Shown here: piece by piece, positions 1 through 11,630 of the stretch
Position numbering within the stretch: position 1 is the stretch's first letter
How the letters are laid out: each line of letters starts with the position of its first letter
Assembly (NCBI GenBank): GCA_947044405.1
Contig: CAMRHE010000017.1
Location: forward strand, 11,004,001 to 11,068,000
DNA from: Leptodactylus fallax
Lineage: Eukaryota; Chordata; Amphibia; Anura; Leptodactylidae
Length of the DNA stretch: 64,000 bases
Direction of reading: 5' to 3'
Translations under genes and position numbers: made by a program
The notes under the pieces: model-generated
The model's input: only the letters and a program-made list of their open reading frames with translations
Told to the model about the DNA's origin: nothing
The model's database searches: none

Positions 1-699
1 CTGACGACTGTAAAGGGGGAAAAAAAACAAACAATCAGACTTTTGAAAAGGCAAGCACAGAAATTCCAGGATGGCAAATCACAGAACACGTCAAGAATGA
101 TTCCGAACCATCTTTGATACACGTCCTTTGTATTGGAATGAATTGCTAATTTGCTGCGAGTGTCTCCATAACAAGGACTGAGTGCTAATTAATTTCATGA
201 CTTTTAGGCTTTTTTTTTTTTTTTTTTGAAAACTTTAAGAAACAGAACTTTTTGACAAACACACTTGATGTTACATCTGTATCAAGATGCTTAAATGGGG
301 CATTGGACATCAATGTGGGTAGCATCAGGGGGCACATCATGCCCAGAATTTCTGACCCACGGCCCTGGAGCACGTGGTAGTGTTTCTGCATCCTTAGGAT
401 GTGGATATGGTTAAAAACTAGAGTAAATCTGGGAAACCATTGACTGACTGTCCTGCTATATACTCTTGTAGACCGGAAGCACGAAAGGGGGACATTGCTA
501 GCATATAGGACACAAAAGTGGGGTATTAGTGCTCAATTCCCATATAATATGTAGAGGCAGGTTTACTATACCCGCCATTACACATTGTATAGTGAGTGAG
601 CGGCGCGGCTCTCAGCATGTAAACATTACCAGGAGCTGCGCTCACCCAGAACAGCTGAGCTGTTAAGATCTTGTCTGTCAGACCACCATAAATCTATAA

Positions 700-1129
700 T
701 TGATGGTATATCCTATGGATTTTTTGGTGGATGGTATATTTTTTGCAAGCCTAAAAGATATTGTCAGCATACCTACCCAGCGCGCTGTTGTCCTGTCCCG
801 GTTTCCTTTCTCTCCTGTGCCAGAACTACTCACCGCAGCAGACGCAGAGAGCCTCACATGACCACTGAGCCCAATCAGTGACCTTGGAGGTCAATGGAGA
901 GGGACTGGTGACGTCACTCACATATGTTACCGGTTCCTTACTATTGACCACTGAGGCTACTGACTGGTCTCAACGGTCATGTAAGCCTCTTCGCTTCCGA
1001 CGTGGTGAGAAAGTGGTCGGGGACAGGACATCAGAGCGCTGAGGTAGTTTAGTGTGTATTTTTTGTTTTGTTTTACACCCACCCTGGCTGCCCCCGAGTT
1101 TGTCCTAAATCCTGGAACCCCCCTTTAAT
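700..1129. repeat. Dispersed palindromic repeat, family B
   Basis: This copy shares CTCACATGACCACTGAG and a following imperfect inverted arm with copies at 28406-28808 and 51070-51335. The right end, CCCCCCTTTAAT, fits a TTAA-type MITE terminus. The left border is not clear. Confidence 0.6.
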
Positions 1130-2398
1130 ACAGCCCAAACCTTACTGGAATGATCGATTATTATAGACCCTTTAAATGGGCGCCAATCGGCTTGTTAAAT
1201 CGTCGATTGGCGCTCATTATGACCATACATTGGCCCATATGAAAAGGACCTTTTGCTGCACCCCTCTGGGCAGAATACAAAACAGGGATGTATCAAATAT
1301 CGAAGACTTACATATATGACCAAGTACTGGTGCCCTATACCATAGGTACATAAACCTCATGCCATGTCCCTGGCTAGACTCGCAATGTACTTCAGTTGTC
1401 GGATTATAATCCTGAGGGTACTTTGCTGAGTATGGGGGGTATTTAGTTTCCAAAGACTGAGAATCATTGCTGTATACCGATGACATCCCCAACTGGGAAG
1501 CCACTTCAGATCAATGTCTATGTAGATAATTCCTGGCACAGGGCGGTGTACTTTATAGAGCAATCCCACCAGCTACATCCGGTCTCCTGGTTGGAGGTTC
1601 CTCCCGGTGTCTCTTCTTTCCTGGAATCCCTTCAGCGAGCACTTACACTCTTCCTGGAATGAATTCTAATCGTGTTTTAGTAATATGATAACTGAATGAT
1701 CTGCCAATTTGAGAACTGCTGGAAACAAGAGCACTTACCAGCCTGAGTGTTTATTTGGTGCTCGCAGCTTTTTCTGAGCTCAACACATGGAGCTACGACA
1801 TAGATGGATCTCACAAAAAATAAAAAGGGGGAAAAAAAAAATGGGAAAATTGCTATCACGGCTTTCAAGAGCGGGCACCAGGCAAACTTTATCTTCTTTG
1901 TGCAGGAGCCAGATAAGAATTTGCAAAGACGAGAACAGGTAGATAGACTTATCATTGAAGAAATTCTCTGGTGGAAACAGACGAATACTCCATGCTGTGA
2001 AAGGCTTTACAACCTTTCCTAAAATCTGATTTTAAGCCATTTACAGGTGAATGCTCTCTGATTAGATGACAGGCTGGATCCTCCAAGGACTGGGCTGCAT
2101 AGGGAGCGCAGGCTGAATAGTGGCTGCATGGACAGACAGGAGACGTGCCGACATTGAATTTCTCAGCTGGAATCTCAGCACGCCTTGATTTGTGTGCCAT
2201 GATGCAGTGGAGGAAAAGGGAATGGGAAATAGCCCATGTGGGCGGTTACAGATATGTAAAAGGGATTTTCCCATGCCCAACTTGTCTTTAAGGATCACAC
2301 TGATGGGGGAAATCTCTGACCTTATATTGCACTAGTAGTACAGGGATGTCTCACCTTCAAAACTAGGAAAATCTACTCATAACACCAACGTGACCCTT

Positions 2399-2800
2399 AT
2401 TAAAGGGAACCGGCCACATTTCACCCTGTTCCCACAATGAATTATGCCTCGAAAATACCTTCCTAAAGTTTTAATAAATAGCCCTTTGGTTGATCATGAA
2501 GATGCCACATGCATTGTTCACAGGCAGATCAATTTTGCACTTGTGGTGTACTGCATAGAACCAGCGCATGCGCAGTTCAGCTCTGCGCATGCGCTGGCCC
2601 CAATATGACATTGTTTTCACTCTGCACCAATGGCTGAGTGACTGATGTAGCCAATGACCCAAAAGTTACATTGGGACTGGCGTATGAGCAGAACAAAATT
2701 GGTTCCTTCACTCAGATCAGGGCAAACATACTGCGCAGGTGCAATAATGAGCGGCCGATTGAGGATGGGCAGTTTAAAAAAAAAAACAAAAAAAAACACA
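2399..2800. repeat. T2-like repeat fragment with a CpG-rich hairpin
   Basis: It starts with TTAAAGGGAACCGGCCAC, the type of terminus seen on other MITEs in the window. It contains a perfect hairpin (arms 2561-2575 and 2583-2597). No matching right terminus was found, so the end is approximate. Confidence 0.45.
2561..2597. repeat. Perfect 15-bp hairpin with GCGCATGCGC in each arm
   Basis: The left arm CCAGCGCATGCGCAG is the exact reverse complement of the right arm CTGCGCATGCGCTGG, with a 7-base spacer. Each arm holds GCGCATGCGC, which resembles the NRF1 consensus. Confidence 0.8.
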
Positions 2801-3359
2801 AAACACAGCATCGCAGTGAGTCTGCACAAATTGTTGGCCGAGAATATCCAGCTTGGTCAATCTGTTTTCAGCAGGTAATAGCCTACCTGCCATATCTAGC
2901 AACCACACTGATAAGCTGATTGAATGGGCTGTGGTGCTCAGGTGATCGCTGCAGCCTCTTCACTTTACACCAGGCACAGTCCTGCACATAGATCAAGGGC
3001 TGTACCTAGACCCTGGAATAGGACTGAGGTGCTCAAGGATAACATGGCGCCCGGATGTGATGTTCCTTCAGGTCTACTGATGGAGTATAGTCTGGGATTT
3101 TTCTTTTAATGTCCGTCCCTTAGAATACTTGGAACCCTCACAAGCTATGCCGCCCCTTCAATAAGATTGCAATAGGGGTGCCAGACTGTGGACCCCCACC
3201 AATTTGATATTGAGAAAAAAAAAATAAAAAAAATAAAAAAAGAAATACCCCTTTAGTAGAAGAGGGTCCGTCTCCTCCTCTATCAGTTAGTGCAGAGAAC
3301 AAAGAGAGTCTCCTGCTTTGGATGACTCTACATGTCCACACGTTACTTAGATAGTCCAT

Positions 3360-3500
3360 TCCTTTCTATGAAAACTGTGTAATACTTTACTCCCCCTGTG
3401 GTGGCGCTGCAGAAAAATTAAATACTTGATCCCAGATTGCCCCCAGAGATTACTGCTGATTCCTGGGCGATACTGTTATCAATTTATCCTCAGGGGACCG
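3360..3500. repeat. Dispersed repeat, family G fragment
   Basis: It shares GTGTAATACTTTA and GTGGTGGCGCTGCAG with copies at 35419-35720 and 47430-47792, and in reverse orientation with the units of the 12850-14640 array. Confidence 0.55.
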
Positions 3501-4611
3501 ACCGATCATGTCCAAAGCAGACATAGACTAGACATCTAAGGAAGAAAATGACTATAATGTCTCCTTATGACACCTTCATGTCTGCTAGACATAAAAACAT
3601 TGTTGTATCCTTCAGAACAGAATGTGTATTATCTATACAAGGCGCCCAGTCAGAGGCAGGAATAAACATTTCATATGCCAGCAAAGCCTTTTTTGTCTAT
3701 GAAATATATATAAAGCCGACTTAAAGCTAATTTAATAAATCTGAGCTTGTAGTACTTGTGTAAAATCTGCTATTTAACAATCAAACGTCTATGGAGGACT
3801 TTTGATGCGAGCAGGTATGGGGTATCGGCCTCACTACTGCTTGGTGCAACATGCTGCTTGAATAAAAGGAGGCGGCTCAGCTGGACGGATCCAGCAGGCA
3901 GTGTCGCTCTTTCATGTCGGGGATGTGCCGCGGCACGGTGATAAATCACTGAAGAGTTTAAGAGGGGAAGAAAGCAGCATGTGCTATAATAATTTGCACA
4001 CTTAGTACCCACTGCAAAATACATCAAATAAGGAAAATACTTTATTTTATGAAGAACTTGCAAACTATATTAATTTTAAACTGTGGGATTTCACTAGGTG
4101 TTCAGTATAACAGTTTGCAGAAATGGTAGTCTTCCATACCGGTAAGCAAAGTTCTCGTATAATGGACCGAGGGAGTTTGGGGTGACTGCAGACATCCCGA
4201 TCATTGACACCAGAAGAGAGGGCAATGAGTCAGTTCGCTAAAACATCAAAGTCTCTATCAACTTTCAGCTAGAACTCACAAGATTTTGCCAGCCATAACA
4301 CGTGAACGGTGAACACCAACCATCCTTTACACAAGTCTAGTTTCACCACCCAAAGATGAGAAAGACCTTGTATGGTTGAAACTGGTCAACATTTGATCCT
4401 ATGAGCAAAACTAAAGAGGGTTAGTTGACTATGGCCCCAGGGTACTTGGTAAGAGAGGGAGTTGGAGGAAGGGGTGTCAACAAGAAACTCTGACTTGCTC
4501 ATGATGATTAGATACAGGACTATGGCACCAAGTTGAATTTTTCCATGGCTAGCTAGGACTTGAAAGGTCCCCAAACCCACAAGAGAAAATTTGGCTTATC
4601 CAGCCAATTGT

Positions 4612-4813
4612 TGTTCAAGACCCAGGCATAATAGATATAGGACAGGTTATCAGTATCTGATCAATGGGGGTCCGACGTCTGGACTCCGCACCGATCAGCT
4701 GTTTTGGCTGGCAGAAGCTGTATACAAGATATATGGCTGGAAGCAGCTCTGCTCTCGCTCATAGCTTCAGATCCCCAGCCCCACCAGTACAGTATACAGA
4801 GCCAGATGTTGTA
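4612..4813. repeat. Family I MITE, left part, split by a Tc1 insertion
   Basis: It holds CCCAGGCATAAT and GTATCTGATCAATGGGGGTC, matched in inverted form by the segment at 6385-6600. The Tc1 element at 4816-6382 separates the two halves. Confidence 0.65.
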
Positions 4814-4815
4814 TA

Positions 4816-4853
4816 CAGTCATGGCCAAAAGTTTTGAGAATGATACAAATATT
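4816..4853 (+). repeat. Left terminal inverted repeat of the DD35E Tc1 element
   Basis: It pairs with 6345-6382 over 38 bases with one mismatch (GATACAAA against GACACAAA). Confidence 0.95.
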
Positions 4854-5188
4854 AATTTTTACAAAGTCTACTGCTTCAGTTTTTCTAATGGCAATTTGCA
4901 TATACTCCAGAATGTTATAAAGAGTGATCAGCTTAACAGCAATTACTTGCAAAGTCAATATTTGCCTAGAAAATGAACTTTATCCCCCAAAACACATTTC
5001 AACATCATTGCAGCCCTGCCTTAAAAGGACCACCTAACATCGTTTCAGTGATTGCTCCATTAACACAGGTGTGGGTGTTGATGAGGACAGGGCTGGAGAT
5101 CAATCTGTCATGATTAAATAAGAATGACACCACTGGACACTTTAAAAGGAGGCTGGTGCTTGCCATCATTGTTTCTCTTCTGTTAACC

Positions 5189-6205
5189 ATGGTTATCTCT
5201 AAAGAAACACGTGCAGTCATCATTGCACTGCACAAAAATGGCCTAACTGGGAAGAGTATTGCAGCTAGAAAGATTGCACCTCAGTCAACAATCTATCGCA
5301 TCATCAAGAACTTCAAGGAGAGAGGTTCCATTGGTGCCAAAAATGCTCCAGGGCGCCCAAGAAAGACCAGCAAGCGGCAGGACCGTCTCTTAAAAGTGTT
5401 TCAGCTGCGGGATCGGGCTACCAGCAGTGCAGAGCTTGCTGAGGAATGGCAGCAGGCAGGTGTGAGTGCATCTGCACGCACTGTGAGGCGGAGACTCTTG
5501 GAGCAAGGCCTGGTCTCAAGGAGGGCAGCAAAGAAGCCACTTCTCTCCAGAAAAAACATCAGGGACAGACTGATATTCTGCAAAAGGTACAGGGAGTGGA
5601 CTGCTGAGGACTGGGGTAAAGTCATTTTCTCTGATGAATCCCCTTTTCGATTGTTTGGAACATCTGGAAAACAGCTTATTCGGAGAAGAAGAGGTGAGCG
5701 CTACCACCAGTCTTGTCTCATGCCAACTGTAAAGCATCCTGAAACCATTCATGTGTGGGGTTGCTTTTCAGCCAAGGGAATCGGCTCTCTCACAGTCTTG
5801 CCTAAAAACACAGCCATGAATAAAGAATGGTACCAGAATGTCCTCCAAGAGCAACTTCTCCCAACCGTCCAAGAGCAGTTTGGCGCTCAACAATGCCTTT
5901 TCCAGCATGATGGAGCACCTTGCCATAAAGCAAAGGTGATAACTAAATGGCTCAGGGAACAAAACATAGAGATTTTGGGTCCATGGCCTGGAAACTCCCC
6001 AGATCTTAATCCCATTGAGAACTTGTGGTCAATCATCAAGAGACGGGTGGACAAACAAAAACCAACAAATTCAGACAAAATTAAAGCATTGATTCTGCAA
6101 GAATGGACTGCTATCAGTCAGGATTTGGTCCAGAAGTTGATTGAGAGCATGCCAGGGAGAATTGCAGAGGTCCTGAAGAAGAAGGGTCAACACTGCAAAT
6201 ATTGA
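5189..6205 (+). CDS. Tc1-type transposase, intact, 338 aa, DD35E
   Basis: The ATG at 5189 is chosen because it sits in a good Kozak context (AACCATGG). The open frame extends upstream only through a non-ATG codon. The N-terminus is a Tc1 helix-turn-helix region (KETRAVIIALHKNGLTGKSI, then STIYRIIKNFKERG), followed by the GRPRKT motif at about residues 55-60. The DDE catalytic residues are D149 (VIFSDESPF), D241 (FQHDGAPCH) and E277 (SPDLNPIENLW). There are 35 residues between D241 and E277, one more than the DD34E of Sleeping Beauty-like enzymes; the extra residue falls in GPWPGNSPD. The enzyme would cut and paste elements carrying the flanking repeats. Length is normal for the family and no stop or frameshift is visible. 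Confidence 0.95.
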   Translation: MVISKETRAVIIALHKNGLTGKSIAARKIAPQSTIYRIIKNFKERGSIGAKNAPGRPRKTSKRQDRLLKVFQLRDRATSSAELAEEWQQAGVSASARTVRRRLLEQGLVSRRAAKKPLLSRKNIRDRLIFCKRYREWTAEDWGKVIFSDESPFRLFGTSGKQLIRRRRGERYHQSCLMPTVKHPETIHVWGCFSAKGIGSLTVLPKNTAMNKEWYQNVLQEQLLPTVQEQFGAQQCLFQHDGAPCHKAKVITKWLREQNIEILGPWPGNSPDLNPIENLWSIIKRRVDKQKPTNSDKIKALILQEWTAISQDLVQKLIESMPGRIAEVLKKKGQHCKY

Positions 6206-6344
6206 CTTGCTGCATTAACTCATTCTAGCTGTCAATATAAGCTTCTGTTACTCATAATATGAATGCAATTATATTTCTGTATGTGATAAAAACATCTGAC
6301 AAACACACATAAAAACCAGAGGGCAGCAGATCATGTGAAAATAG

Positions 6345-6382
6345 AATATTTGTGTCATTCTCAAAACTTTTGGCCATGACTG
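6345..6382 (-). repeat. Right terminal inverted repeat of the DD35E Tc1 element
   Basis: It is the reverse complement of 4816-4853 with one mismatch, followed directly by the TA duplicate. Confidence 0.95.
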
Positions 6383-6384
6383 TA

Positions 6385-6600
6385 CAGAGCCATACCGTAC
6401 ACTGTAGTGGTGGCGTCGAGGTACTGCAGCTCTGCTCCCATTCTTTTGAGCAGGAGAAGAGCTGCTTCCGGCACCTTGTTTACGCCTTCTATCAGCCGAA
6501 TACCTGACTGGGGCAGGGTCTGGGTGTCAAGCTCCCACCCATCAGATCAGATTTGGTTGTCTGAGAATCATTATGCCTGGGTTTCTGTCAACCCCTTTAA
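6385..6600. repeat. Family I MITE, right part, split by Tc1
   Basis: It ends in ACCCCTTTAA and contains ATTATGCCTGGG, the inverse of CCCAGGCATAAT at the left part. Removal of the Tc1 plus one TA would rejoin the repeat CAGAGCC on both sides. Confidence 0.65.
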
Positions 6601-7476
6601 GATCAAACCAGGCCAGCTAGTTCACCACTGAATTCACAAGGTGAAGAAGAGCAGGTACCGAACCAATATTAATAAGAATAAAGCCGACTAAAACACTAGG
6701 AAATAATTTGATCACAATATGTAGTAGAATAGCTGCCCACTCAAAACGGGAATGGGGACACATTAAAAGATAAATAATGTATACTACCTTCAGACGACTT
6801 TAGTTTTCTTATGTGTAGGCGGAAACTTATTATTTCGAAAAAAATGCTTATAAATACTTATAAATATTAATTAAAAGAGTTTTACAGGTTTGGATACATC
6901 GATGATCATGGTCTTAAAATAAAATACTGCAGACTTCCCTATATACTTAGTCTACCAATCCTTTACCCCCACCACCACCATTTTCCATGTCCCTCTGGTT
7001 CCAAGGATGTGACATTTTTAGGCACGTGACTTCCCAACAGGAAATGTGTTGACACAATGGACAACATTTAGTAGTGAAACTATGGAACCAGCAGGAACAT
7101 GGTAAGGAACTGGAAAAGTAAGCCTAACTACATATACTTATACAGGGTAAAGTCATTTTTGGGGCTTCTTAGCGAGCGTTAACTTCCATATTTACCCTAG
7201 ACATATTGCTCATTTTCTGGCCCATTGCTCTCAGCGCTGAAAAACAATTCTCAGCTTTACCACCATTTACACTAATCCAATTAACTACTAATGTTTCATT
7301 TCCATTCAGTCAATATTCAAAAGACCAGCAATAAAGTGAAAAGCATTTTCAATAAACCTGCCAAATAACAGAATGGCCTAGAAAACTGAAAGCTTGCATT
7401 TATTCATATACTTTAATTAAACTCGCTGTTTAAGGTCATAAGCAAACTTCTCTTGCAGTACAGATCATATAAAGAT

Positions 7477-7625
7477 TTAAAGGGGGTGTCCAGTATTTGA
7501 AAATAGAGCTCTAATGTTTTCCAGAAATAGCCAACCTCTTTGACTCTGCCTGGTATTGTAGTTCACTTGAACAGAATTGAGCTGCAATACCAGAAAGAGC
7601 CCATAGACAAGAGGGGCGCTCTTGA
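7477..7625. repeat. Family A MITE fragment
   Basis: It starts TTAAAGGGGGTGTCCAGT and holds GAGCTGCAATACCAG and CAAGAGGGGCGCT, the core of family A, also seen near 15200, 28900, 32000, 41700 and 55350. Confidence 0.6.
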
Positions 7626-7869
7626 TATCTCCCAATCATGGGGAAATTCCTGACCAACAGGCAAGTTTAAACGTTTGGGTTGTAGATAACCGATTTGAGG
7701 AAGAGTCCTTAAAACAAGATCTTAGGATAGGGCATCATTGTTTAATTGGTGGAGGTCCAACCTCTTTGACCCTTCTTATCAGCACAATGAAGGGGTTAAG
7801 GATAGGACATGGATGGTTAAGTCCCAGAAAAACCCTTTTAAAAGTGTTTATACCATGAAAAGCATTATG

Positions 7870-8190
7870 ATCATATGACTGCAGGGATCCCAACCGATTA
7901 CTAGAATGGGGATCCCGAGTCCATATTCCAGAGGACTATGAATAGAGCAGTGTGCACGTGTGATCGTATTCCACCCAGTCTATGACACTTTTGGAGATAG
8001 CTGAGCATAGAGTTCAGCAATTTCCATCGGTCCAATAGGGATTGAATGGAGCGGCAGTGAACATTGCTCTATCCAAAATACTCTTGAAAAGGGGTCTTGG
8101 GAGCCCCATTCTAGAGATTGGCTAAAGTCCTAAGAGTGGGTTCACTAGGGATCATCCATCATCACCTGTCCAGTGGATAGATGATACATG
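7870..8190. repeat. Family F MITE
   Basis: An imperfect palindrome with CTAGAATGGGGATCCCGAG on one side and GGGAGCCCCATTCTAGAG on the other. It resembles the copies at 15247-15565 and 52778-53085. Confidence 0.55.
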
Positions 8191-8725
8191 TTTTTTTGTG
8201 ATATAACCATTTTAGATGGATTCTCAGAGACTTAAACATTCATGACCTACCATTAGCACCTTCACCACGCTGATCTGAGAGGTCAAAGAGTTTGCCCTTC
8301 ACAAAGCAAACACTGATGTCTTGTCCTTAGGCCTTTTTTCAAGGTCTCTTCCTCAGGCTGGTCATACATGACCCAAACACTTGGACCCACCTATTGAACA
8401 GGTCATGAATTCACCCACGTTTGTTTGATATCAAAGTCTTCCGTTAACCAGTAGAGTTTGATATATTGGAGATATTCCACCAAATCTGAGATTGTTATTA
8501 TCGTTTATTGACCCAACCCTTCTCTTAAAGAGTCCTCTGTTCTTCCCACTCAGAATTCTTCTGAGGATTCCTTTCCATGTCCTGAGTGCAAGAGCATACA
8601 TCTTCCTACCTATGGCCACCATAAGACGTCTTAAATGGATATAAATATTAATTGATATCCATCACAAAACCTCAAGGATAATCTATACGGAATAGACCTT
8701 GTGCAGTAATGGGCTAGATTAATCA

Positions 8726-9704
<979 letters not shown>

Positions 9705-9712
9705 TTAAGTTT

Positions 9713-10545
9713 GTTAAAGGGAATGTCACCAGACCCCAGCATATCACCCCAGCCCTGCAGATAGATAGGTTAGTGTCACCAGATCCAGCATATCACCCCA
9801 GCCCTGCAGATAGATAGGATAGTGTCACCAGAACCAGCATATCACCCCAGTCCTGCAGATAGATAGGTTAGTGTCACCAGAACCAGCATATCACCCCAGC
9901 CCTGCAGATAGATAGGTTAGTGTCACCAGACCCAGCATATCACCCCAGCCCTGCAGATAGATAGGTTAGGGTCACCAGACCCAGCATATCACCCCAGCCC
10001 TGCAGATAGATAGGTTAGTGTCACCAGAACCCAGCATATCTTCCCACCCCGCAGATAGATAGGTTAGTGTCACCAGAACCAGCATATCACCCCAGCCCTG
10101 CAGATAGATAGGTTAGTGTCACCAGACCCAGCATATCACCCCAGCCCTGAAGATAGATAGGTTAGGGTCACCAGACCCAGCATATCACCCCAGCCCTGCA
10201 GATAGATAGGTTAGTGTCACCAGAACCCAGCATATCATCCCACCCCGCAGATAGATAGGTTAGTGTCACCAGAACCAGCATATCACCCCAGCCCTGCAGA
10301 TAGATAGGTTAGGGTCACCAGACCCCAGCATATCACCCCATCCCCGCAGATAGATAGGTTAGTGTCACCAGACCCAGCATATCACCCCAGCCCTGCAGAT
10401 AGATAGGTTAGTGTCACCAGACCCAGCATATCACCCCATCCCCGCAGATAGATAGGTTAGTGTCACCAGACCCAGGATATCACCCCAGCCCAGATAGATA
10501 GGTTAGTGTCACCAGAACCAGCATATCAAGCCAGCCCCGTAGATA
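9713..10545. repeat. 49-bp minisatellite, about 17 units
   Basis: The unit contains GTCACCAGACCCAGCATATC, then ACCCCAGCCCTGCAGATAGA and TAGGTTAG. Units are 46-50 bp, mostly 49. Units with GGGTCACC begin at about 9968, 10164 and 10311, which are 196 (4 units) and 147 (3 units) bases apart. A variant with CCCACCCCGCAG follows the first two at the same distance, so multi-unit blocks were copied. Confidence 0.95.
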
Positions 10546-10850
10546 GACAGTTTGTTTTCTTTTTTTCGGTGCTCCGCAGATAGATAGGTTAGGGTCACCT
10601 GAATCAGTGGTTTCCCTTTGTGAATCACTGCCTCCGTTAATGCCAAATGAGCTCTTTGGAGCAATGAGGGCGTCACTGCTTACCTTTTGGGAGCAATGGT
10701 AATGTCCTTGTTGCTCCAAAGAGCTTAAACTGCGATCTCTCGGCAACAGAGGCACGGCTTCAAAAGTGGAAAACACCATTTAATTCAGGTGACCCTAACC
10801 TATCTGCAGGCCTCTGTTGATATGCTGGATACTAGGACTTCCTTTTGGTG
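9713..10850. mobile_element. Family C MITE with its left end expanded into a satellite
   Basis: It starts TTAAAGGGAATGTCACCAGA. Near the right end, at 10786-10836, it carries the inverted counterpart (GGTGACCCTAACCTATCTGC, then TGATATGCTGG). A second copy at 20074-20352 has the same ends with only one unit. Between the ends here lie 17 tandem copies of the left-end sequence plus one isolated copy at 10576-10600. The right TTAA is not preserved. Confidence 0.8.
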
Positions 10851-11041
10851 ATGTCTACCGCAGAGGTGTAACTTGAAGCTCCTATGCTCCAGTACTCAAG
10901 CTGTGCTGGGTTTAATTGGGGTAGGGGGCTTTTGGGTCTCAGCAAGGCATCAGGGTCGAGTACAACTGTCACTTCTGATCCCACTATATTTATGGTCCCC
11001 TATTCAACCCAGTTATACTATCCCAGTAAAGTTAAAATTAC

Positions 11042-11143
11042 CATGGTTGGAAGGGTCTCTTGCTGGTTCCTTCTTTTTTGGTGTGAGGTTGTTGGGAAGA
11101 GTAATGGGTGGAGGCGCTAGAGGTGGGTGATCTCCGGTCCACT
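11042..11143 (-). CDS. MAGI1: MAGI1 exon: Pro-rich linker before PDZ1
   Basis: This 102-nt exon is phase 1 at both ends. The acceptor is ATAGCAACAG and the donor GTAATTTT. It encodes EWTGDHPPLAPPP, then ITLPNNLTPKKKEPARDPSNH. Only the start (EWT-DH) and the EPAR segment resemble remembered mammalian sequence, so this is a fast-evolving linker. It is called as an exon because of the splice sites, the matching phase and its position. Symmetric phases would allow skipping without a frameshift. Confidence 0.85.
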
Positions 11144-11407
11144 CTGTTGCTATAAAACATAATGATACAAAAATAAGAATCCATGTAAAGCAGATAAATT
11201 TTAAAGAATCAACCCAAACAGAACCAAACTGTGCTATGCCCAGTGCAGAGCTCGAAGGGGCAGATCAAACATTAATAAGAAAATTGTGTCAGACTCCTCC
11301 ACCTTAGGCCCTGCTCTAGGCATAGGACCCAACATACCCCAATATGTCATATGGTAAAAGACTTCCTTCTTATGGTAAAAATACAAATTCCATTACTTGA
11401 AGAGATA

Positions 11408-11630
11408 TTGGTGTTTATTTATCTAAATCCATTCAGCCATTCCAAAGATATAAGTCCCTTTTAAGTGTTAATGTAAATTAGGGTCTACTAGGCAAGGAGG
11501 CGAGGTCTCTGTGTGCCTTATATCATGCTGTACTGCCCTCTTGGCTAGTAGACCCTAATTTGTATCAACACTAAAAGGGCTTATATCTTTGGAATAACCC
11601 AACAGATTTAGGTAAACAAAACACCAAAAT
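11408..11630. repeat. Long inverted repeat (palindromic MITE)
   Basis: Left-arm segments such as CCAAAGATATAAGTCCCTTT and TTAGGGTCTACTAG are matched inversely by CTAGTAGACCCTAA and AAAGGGCTTATATCTTTGG. The arms are about 90 bases with a 40-base loop. A terminus, CCTCTTTAAAGG, lies at 11689-11700. Confidence 0.8.

Larger units (their letters stand above)
4816..6382 (+). mobile_element. Complete Tc1/mariner transposon, DD35E type
   Basis: The element is 1567 bp. Its 38-bp terminal inverted repeats (4816-4853 and 6345-6382) begin CAGTCATGGCCAAAAG and differ at one position. It is flanked by TA at 4814-4815 and 6383-6384, the usual Tc1/mariner target duplication. It carries one uninterrupted transposase gene. 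It lies antisense to MAGI1 in an intron, inside an older MITE. The intact gene and near-identical ends point to recent insertion. Confidence 0.95.

Noticed and set aside
5156..5188. Upstream extension of the Tc1 transposase
   Set aside because: It begins with GTG, not used as a normal start in animals. The ATG at 5189 has a good Kozak context and fits the family's length.
9713..10545. Possible CRISPR array
   Set aside because: Units are contiguous and near-identical over their whole length, with no spacers.
10480..10779. 99-codon minus-strand frame
   Set aside because: It covers the end of the 49-bp array and the body of the family C MITE.
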